Source: an uncultured Verrucomicrobiota bacterium (GTDB taxonomy: Bacteria; Verrucomicrobiota; Kiritimatiellia; RFP12; UBA3636). From it: a stretch of DNA of 11,774 bases. The stretch is taken from NCBI GenBank assembly GCA_946612175.1, contig CAMOEO010000058.1, forward strand, positions 1-11,774, in the 5' to 3' direction. The notes beneath the pieces were generated by a model. That model was not told where the DNA came from. It did no database searches and saw only the letters and a program-made list of their open reading frames with translations. Of the stretch, positions 1 to 4,250 are shown piece by piece; positions within the stretch are counted from its first letter, which is position 1, and every line of letters starts with the position of its first letter. The translations under genes and the position numbers were made by a program.

Positions 1-273
1 AGCAAGAACAAGAGCCACGGCCTGGCCTTCCCGTACGAGCAGCGCGCGGCCATCGTCGGCGAGCTTCGGTGCGTCGACGAGGTCTTCAAGGAGGAGTGCG
101 AGGAGAAGAAGGCCGACTACGTCCGCGAACACCACGCCGACGTCTTCATCATCGGCGCCGACTACGAGGGCCGCTTCGACTGGCTCCGCGAGGCCTGCGG
201 CGTCGAGGTCGTCTACCTCCCCCGCACCCCCGGCGTCTCCACGACCCAGCTCATGGCGAAGGCCGGGTCGTAA
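1..273 (+). CDS. Glycerol-3-phosphate cytidylyltransferase-like protein, 3' part (TagD family, 5' end outside window)
   Basis: Frame 1 is open from the first base to a TAA at 271-273, giving 90 residues of C-terminal sequence. They align by eye without gaps to residues ~43-131 of the complete TagD-like protein at 1630-2025. Shared landmarks are CVDEVFKEE (residues 24-32), KADY, a GADYEGRFDW block (TagD proteins have GDDWxGKFDW) and RTPGVSTT (residues 75-82), which corresponds to the RTxGISTT nucleotide-binding motif of the family. The N-terminal HxGH motif would lie upstream of the window. TagD enzymes convert CTP and glycerol-3-phosphate to CDP-glycerol in the cytosol. The change from GDDW to GADY leaves open a different phospho-alcohol substrate. 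The RgpF gene starts 14 nt downstream, so the two are probably cotranscribed. Family assignment is firm; exact substrate is inferred. Confidence 0.85.
   Translation, partial: SKNKSHGLAFPYEQRAAIVGELRCVDEVFKEECEEKKADYVREHHADVFIIGADYEGRFDWLREACGVEVVYLPRTPGVSTTQLMAKAGS
69..97 (+). repeat. 29-bp direct repeat, copy 1 (inside cytidylyltransferase gene)
   Basis: These 29 bases are identical to 1821-1849. The repeat encodes the conserved CVDEVFKEE segment in the same frame in both cytidylyltransferase paralogues, so it most likely reflects their common ancestry. It is the longest perfect match I noticed between the two genes. Confidence 0.85.
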
Positions 274-274
274 C

Positions 275-280
275 GGAAGA
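275..280 (+). promoter_or_regulatory. Ribosome binding site for the RgpF-domain gene at 288
   Basis: GGAAGA lies 7 nt before the ATG at 288, within the 14-nt gap after the upstream stop codon. It supports 288 as the start rather than the longer open frame that would overlap the cytidylyltransferase gene. Confidence 0.65.
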
Positions 281-287
281 AGCCGCC

Positions 288-1619
288 ATGGCCTCCCGCC
301 CCGAGCACATGGTCGCGTTCTTCACGCCGGTCGCCATCGTGCGTTCGGCGGCGGGGCTCGTCGCGTTCTCCCTCCGGCATCCCCGCCTTTTCGCGCGGCT
401 CCTGCGGGAGGGCGTCCGAGACCGCCGGGCGTTCATCCGGCTCCTGCGGCTCCCGATCGACCTCCGGACGATCCGCTGCTCGCCGCTCTTCGACCGCGAA
501 TGGTACGCGGCGAACCACCCGGAGATCGTTCGTTCGGGACTGTCTCCGGAGCTGCACTACCTTCTGCACGACATCCCCGACGACTGGCGGGCGTCGCCCG
601 ACTTCCCGGGGGCCATCTACCTGGAGCTCAACCCGGAGGTTCGCGCGGAGGGACTGAACCCGCTCGTCCACTACGAGCAGTACGGACGCTTCATCGGCTG
701 TCCGGCCACGAGGACCGAGGCCGCCGCGCGGGAGGAACCCGTCTTTCCCGCGGACGCCCGCGGGCTGGACCTCGGATTCGGGGACGAACCGCCCTTCCAC
801 GTGCGCACCGCCCTCTACGCGGCCTTTTCGCGCGACGGCCGCATCCCGGAACGAGATCTTCTCTACCTGAAAGGACTTCGCGAGGTCTGCGACAACATCG
901 TCTACGCCGCCAACTCGCCGCTTCTGCCCGGCGAGGAGGAGAAGTTGCGCGGCCTCGCATCCGCGGCCGTCTGCCGCTGGCACGGCGGATATGACTTCGG
1001 CTCGTGGCGCATCGGTCTGCGCACGGCTAGCGAACGCGGATGGCTCGCGCCGGACCGCTGCCGCGAGCTCGTCTTCGCCAACAGCTCCTGCTACGCCCCG
1101 GTGCGACCGTTCCCGGGAATGTTCCGGGCGATGGAAAGGCGCCGCGCCGACTTCTGGGGGCTCACGTTCAACAGGCAACGCTCCGGAACCCCGCACCTGC
1201 AGTCCTTCTTCCTTGTTTTCCGCCGACCGGTTCTGGACGCCGGCGCCCTGGAGGACTTCTTCGCCGAACGGCCCGAGCGCGCCACTCGCAACGAGGCGAT
1301 CGACCGGTTCGAAATCCAGCTCACGGACCATCTGCGGCGACGCGGTTTCGTCCCGGACGCCTTCGTCCGCCCCTTCTTCCCGCGACTTCGCCACACATAC
1401 AACCCCACGACGCGGCCTCTTGACCTGATCCGCCGCTACAAGTCCCCGCTCGTCAAGACGAAGGCCTTCACCGGCGAGTCGAGCCAGTCGCCGGAACGCC
1501 TCCTGGAACTCGTGGAACGGCTCAACCCCGATCTGGCGACCGCCATTCGGCTTGAAGCGCCCTCCCGCCCGGCGCCGTCGATTCCGGAAGCCGTTGTGAG
1601 AGCGGCGGAAACTTGCTAG
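288..1619 (+). CDS. Rhamnan synthesis F (RgpF) family protein, stand-alone
   Basis: The 443-residue protein carries an RgpF domain at roughly residues 172-395. Family landmarks visible are AAFSRDGRI (178-186), LLYLKGLREVCDNIVYAANS (191-210), YDFGSWRIG (235-243), DFWGLT (288-293), QSFFLVFRRPVL (305-316) and the FEIQLTDHLRRRGF segment (341-354). RgpF proteins are putative rhamnosyltransferases acting in rhamnose-polysaccharide assembly at the cytoplasmic face of the membrane. Two ~30-residue modules precede the domain (66-95 and 104-133), each FD-x-x-WY or similar, NPEV, G-L-x-P and HY. One family position looks altered: the usual N-D-S is N-S-S (residues 265-267). There is no membrane span or signal peptide. 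The start is set by the GGAAGA site and by avoiding overlap with the upstream gene. The stop codon TAG forms part of the next gene's -10 box. Unlike its two relatives on the other strand, it has no glycerophosphotransferase-like extension. Confidence 0.88.
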   Translation: MASRPEHMVAFFTPVAIVRSAAGLVAFSLRHPRLFARLLREGVRDRRAFIRLLRLPIDLRTIRCSPLFDREWYAANHPEIVRSGLSPELHYLLHDIPDDWRASPDFPGAIYLELNPEVRAEGLNPLVHYEQYGRFIGCPATRTEAAAREEPVFPADARGLDLGFGDEPPFHVRTALYAAFSRDGRIPERDLLYLKGLREVCDNIVYAANSPLLPGEEEKLRGLASAAVCRWHGGYDFGSWRIGLRTASERGWLAPDRCRELVFANSSCYAPVRPFPGMFRAMERRRADFWGLTFNRQRSGTPHLQSFFLVFRRPVLDAGALEDFFAERPERATRNEAIDRFEIQLTDHLRRRGFVPDAFVRPFFPRLRHTYNPTTRPLDLIRRYKSPLVKTKAFTGESSQSPERLLELVERLNPDLATAIRLEAPSRPAPSIPEAVVRAAETC

Positions 1620-1622
1620 AAT
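1594..1622 (+). promoter_or_regulatory. Sigma-70-type promoter for the TagD-like gene, inside the 3' end of the RgpF gene
   Basis: The -35 box TTGTGA (1594-1599), a 17-nt spacer and the -10 box TAGAAT (1617-1622) are preceded by TGC, an extended -10. The expected start point is near 1629, one base before the ATG at 1630, which implies a leaderless transcript. The stop codon of the RgpF gene (1617-1619) is the first half of the -10 box. The stretch TTGCTAGAAT is identical in the promoter of the divergent operon at 8629-8638 on the - strand. Confidence 0.7.
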
Positions 1623-1629
1623 CCATCGC

Positions 1630-2025
1630 ATGAAACGTGGAATCACCTTCGGCACCTTCGACGTCTTCCACTACGGCCACCTCCGAATCCTGGAACGCGC
1701 GCGCGAACTGTGCGACCATCTGGTCGTCGGCGTCTCGAGCGACGAGCTCAATTTCTCGAAAAAGGGCCGAAACCCCTATTATTCCTTCGAGGAGCGCGCG
1801 CGCATCGTCGGCGCCCTCAAGTGCGTCGACGAGGTCTTCAAGGAGGAGTCGCTCGAGCTCAAGGCCGACTACATCAAGCGGTTCGAGGCCGACGTCCTCG
1901 TGATGGGCGACGACTGGGCTGGCAAGTTCGACTGGGTGATTCCCCTCACGGGCTGCGAGGTGCTCTACCTTCCGCGCACGCCGTCCATTTCGACGACGGC
2001 GATCATCGAACGGATCCGCGGGTGA
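1630..2025 (+). CDS. tagD: Glycerol-3-phosphate cytidylyltransferase (TagD-like)
   Basis: The 131-residue protein is full length for the family (TagD of Bacillus is about 129 residues). It has GTFDVFHYGHL (8-18) with the catalytic HxGH motif at 14-17, a GDDWAGKFDWV block (93-103) and RTPSISTT (116-123), the second nucleotide-binding motif. The expected reaction is CTP plus sn-glycerol-3-phosphate to CDP-glycerol plus pyrophosphate, in the cytosol. CDP-glycerol is the donor for the glycerophosphotransferase-like domain encoded at 4249-6786. No Shine-Dalgarno sequence precedes the ATG; instead a promoter ends 7 nt upstream, so translation probably starts on a leaderless mRNA. It is a paralogue of the partial gene at 1-273. 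Its 3' end converges with the - strand operon, 15 nt from the remnant at 2041. CDP-ethanolamine or another product cannot be excluded from sequence alone. Confidence 0.92.
   Translation: MKRGITFGTFDVFHYGHLRILERARELCDHLVVGVSSDELNFSKKGRNPYYSFEERARIVGALKCVDEVFKEESLELKADYIKRFEADVLVMGDDWAGKFDWVIPLTGCEVLYLPRTPSISTTAIIERIRG
1821..1849 (+). repeat. 29-bp direct repeat, copy 2
   Basis: Identical to 69-97, about 1.75 kb apart and in the same orientation, within the conserved core of the two cytidylyltransferase genes. Recombination between the copies would delete the intervening RgpF gene and fuse the two cytidylyltransferases in frame. Confidence 0.85.
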
Positions 2026-2040
2026 CCGCGCAAGACGGGG

Positions 2041-2241
2041 TCAGGACGCGAGCCGCTGCGCCAGCGCCAGGGCGCGCTCCACGACGACGTCGGTGTTGTA
2101 GTGCTGCCACTCGCCCCAGCGGCCGAGTCCGAAGACTCGGCTTGACGCGGTCTCCGCCAGAAGCGCGGCCATCGCCTCGTTCTTTCCGATCGTGTTGAGC
2201 GGATAGGAATACTCCGACGAGTGCCGGAACGCGCCGGGACG
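2041..2241 (-). pseudogene. C-terminal remnant of a UDP-galactopyranose mutase / FAD amine-oxidase-like protein
   Basis: On the - strand, about 66 codons ending in TGA at 2041-2043 encode a convincing protein tail: SSEYSYPLNTIGKNEAM, then VFGLGRWGEWQHYNTDVVVE, then ALALAQRL. The pattern YP...N..A..., (F)GxGRxGxW.Y...D..ie.AL..A resembles the C-terminal FAD-binding end of UDP-galactopyranose mutase and related FAD oxidoreductases. No FAD-binding N-terminus (GxGxxG) exists upstream. Instead the frame runs back into the 638-aa gene in a different phase, and no start codon with a ribosome binding site is present. I read this as the 3' relic of a deleted gene of the same operon. Which member of the FAD family it came from is uncertain. 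Confidence 0.6.
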
Positions 2242-2327
2242 GAGCGGAACGTTTCGCTCGCGGCGAGTCTCGCACCAGTGGCCGCGAGCAGCGCGGCGGA
2301 AAGGACGGAGCGGAGACGGGGCTTCAC
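2241..2327 (-). other. Signal-peptide-like orphan start, GTG overlapping the upstream stop (GTGA)
   Basis: A GTG at 2327-2325 overlaps the TGA of the 638-aa gene (2326-2324). It opens a frame starting (M)KPRLRSVLSAALLAATGAR, then LAASETF: a basic n-region, a hydrophobic core and a plausible A-x-A-like cleavage region. After about 30 codons the frame turns into Arg/Ser/Trp-rich nonsense, while the oxidoreductase-like tail continues in another frame from 2241. It may be the 5' stub of a lost exported or membrane protein, or chance. Together with the remnant at 2041-2241 it fills the 298-bp gap between the 638-aa gene and the TagD-like gene. Confidence 0.3.
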
Positions 2328-4240
2328 GGAACGCCCTCCGTTTCGGAACGGTTTTCGCAGGACCGACGGGATCCGAGACGTTCCGCGAGGGCGCGGAGGA
2401 AGTCGCCGTCCGCCGCCAGGACGGCATTGTCCGCGCCTCGGAGCGAATGCGCGACATAGAGGTCGAACGTTTTTCGGTCGGCGAAGAAAACCGTCTGGAA
2501 ATAGGCGTAGTTTTGGCGGCCGAACTCCTTCTCGAGCGGATATGGACCGGCCGTGCGGCGGTCGAAGAAGAGCACCGGAAGAAAAGCCCGGCCAACGGAC
2601 CAATGCGGATCGTGGCGGAAATCGGAAACGTTCTCGGCCGTCCCCCAGCAGACGACGTCCGCATCGGCAGCCACGTCCGTCCATTCCCCTGCCTCGTCCT
2701 GGGAGACCCGCTGGACGGAGACTTCCGGGAACCGGCGCAGGAACTCCGCCCGCACGTCGCGGAGGGCGGCGAGCCGCCGCGCCGGTTCCGAAATCCGGAA
2801 GTCGGGGACGGCGGCGACCGAGCATTGGAAACGCCCATCGCGGCGCAGCGCCTCGAACGCGGGCTCCCACGGGAGCGGACCGGCGGCCGCCGACAGAAAC
2901 ACGACCCGGACGGGATTCCCGGCCGCCGCTCGCGCGCGGACCGCCGTGACCTTCCTGGCAAACGACTCGGCGTGGGACTCCCGCGCGGCGCGCGCCGCGC
3001 CGCCGGCCGGGCGGGGCCGTCCCGGTTCAGGCGGACTTCCGATCAAGGCGCCCAGCGCCGGGTTTTCCCTCCGGAGGAAGGCGAACGTCTCTTCGGCGTT
3101 CTCGAGCGAATCGCCGCGAAGGGCCTTGACCTTGACGAGAGGCATCCGCCAATCGCGCATCAAGGTCAGCGGGAATTTCGTCGGCGTCGCCCTCCTCGTC
3201 CGGTGGAACGATTCCGGGACGAGGGCGTCGCACGAATACCCGCACCGTTCGAGATGTTCCGTGAGAACGGTTTCGCACTTGGCTATGACCTGCCCGCGGT
3301 CGCGGTACCCGTCGAGGCGCCCGAACCAGCGGTCCAGGTGGGGACCCTCGAGAACCGCTTTGCGGAACACGTAGAAATACGACTGGATCGTCTTGCGCCC
3401 GTAGGAACGGGCGAGCGCCATCCCCCAGAAATCGCACGGCCTTCCGGCCATTACCGCGAAGCATTCGGAAAACGGGAACACCGGGCCGTAGCACGAATCG
3501 TTGCAGACGACGAGCTCGTCGCAGACGTCCGGCTCGAGCAGGCCGAGCGCCTTCGCCTCGAACCAGCCCGCTTTGTAGGAGCCGAAGTCGTAGCAGCCGT
3601 GGTGGCGGAAAACCGCAAGCCTGGCGAGGCCTTCCAGTTTCGCGGCCTCCTCTGGGAAAATGGGGCAGTTTGCAACGAACACGACGTTGTCGACGACTTC
3701 CTTCAGGCCCCGCAGGTAGAACAGGTCGCGCTTTCCGATTCTCCCGTCGCCGGAAAAGGCGGCGAAAACCGCGGTACGGCGGTGAACGGCCGGCGCGGCC
3801 GGATAGTCTTTTCGGAACTCCTCCGCACCGTCTGGAAAGGGCCGTTCCGCGCATTCCAGCAGGGAAACGGGGCGCCCCTCCCTCATCCCATGCCGGACGT
3901 AATGCCAAACCGCCGGAATCCGGTCCGCCTTGACGTCGAAATTCGCCGCCGCGTATTCCCGCGGATCGAAGTCCGGATTGGGCATCCGCGACGAAACGTG
4001 CGCGGGGTCGAGAAAATCCCGGATCGGATCGATCCCCGTCTCCGCGACTTCTGGATATTCTCGGCGATACCAATCCCGGTCGACGAGTCCGGAGTCCTCC
4101 ATCAGGCGCCGTTCGCGGGCGCGTTCCCGCAACCGCCGCCACGCCTTCGGCGAAATGGCGCACCGAAACGCCTTTCCGGCGCCCGCGAGACCGTCGCGCC
4201 GGAAGAGGAAACGGAGGTCGTCCAGGATGATTCCTTCCAT
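2324..4240 (-). CDS. RgpF-domain protein with truncated CDP-glycerol glycerophosphotransferase-like C-terminus
   Basis: The 638-residue protein has tandem modules at 52-80 and 89-118, then an RgpF domain at ~155-375 with AAFSGDGRI (160-168), LFYLRGLKEVVDNVVFVANC (173-192), YDFGSYKAG (217-225), the intact NDSCYGPVFPF (247-257), DFWGM (270-274) and QSYFYVFRKAVL (286-297). Residues ~424-620 match the non-catalytic N-terminal half of the glycerophosphotransferase-like part of its upstream neighbour (e.g. VPDFR 478-482, SLRG 599-602). The protein ends just where the neighbour's catalytic motifs begin (APHH, FRPHP and the SSFLFEW...GKP block). It probably keeps glycosyltransferase function but not glycerol-phosphate transfer. 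The ATG at 4240 is 8 nt after the upstream stop, with GAGGTG overlapping that stop; the longer open frame reading into the neighbour is Arg-rich and not coding-like. It is the last intact gene of the - strand operon. Confidence 0.87.
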   Translation of the reverse strand: MEGIILDDLRFLFRRDGLAGAGKAFRCAISPKAWRRLRERARERRLMEDSGLVDRDWYRREYPEVAETGIDPIRDFLDPAHVSSRMPNPDFDPREYAAANFDVKADRIPAVWHYVRHGMREGRPVSLLECAERPFPDGAEEFRKDYPAAPAVHRRTAVFAAFSGDGRIGKRDLFYLRGLKEVVDNVVFVANCPIFPEEAAKLEGLARLAVFRHHGCYDFGSYKAGWFEAKALGLLEPDVCDELVVCNDSCYGPVFPFSECFAVMAGRPCDFWGMALARSYGRKTIQSYFYVFRKAVLEGPHLDRWFGRLDGYRDRGQVIAKCETVLTEHLERCGYSCDALVPESFHRTRRATPTKFPLTLMRDWRMPLVKVKALRGDSLENAEETFAFLRRENPALGALIGSPPEPGRPRPAGGAARAARESHAESFARKVTAVRARAAAGNPVRVVFLSAAAGPLPWEPAFEALRRDGRFQCSVAAVPDFRISEPARRLAALRDVRAEFLRRFPEVSVQRVSQDEAGEWTDVAADADVVCWGTAENVSDFRHDPHWSVGRAFLPVLFFDRRTAGPYPLEKEFGRQNYAYFQTVFFADRKTFDLYVAHSLRGADNAVLAADGDFLRALAERLGSRRSCENRSETEGVP

Positions 4241-4244
4241 GGCG

Positions 4245-4250
4245 CACCTC
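4245..4250 (-). promoter_or_regulatory. Ribosome binding site for the 638-aa gene
   Basis: GAGGTG on the - strand overlaps the TGA stop of the 845-aa gene (TGAGGTG) and sits 4 nt before the ATG at 4240. It fixes that start and suggests coupled translation of the two paralogues. Confidence 0.65.

Noticed and set aside
69..287. N-terminal extension of the first RgpF gene
   Set aside because: It would overlap the cytidylyltransferase gene in another frame and encodes an Arg-rich sequence. GGAAGA before the ATG at 288 marks a better start.
213..1655. 480-codon open frame on the - strand opposite the first RgpF gene
   Set aside because: It is antisense to a gene with well-conserved motifs, is rich in Arg/Glu/Val, and shows no domain features.
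2017..2030. Short hairpin at the end of the TagD-like gene as a terminator
   Set aside because: The stem is only 5 bp (CGCGG/CCGCG) with no following T run, so it is not a credible intrinsic terminator.
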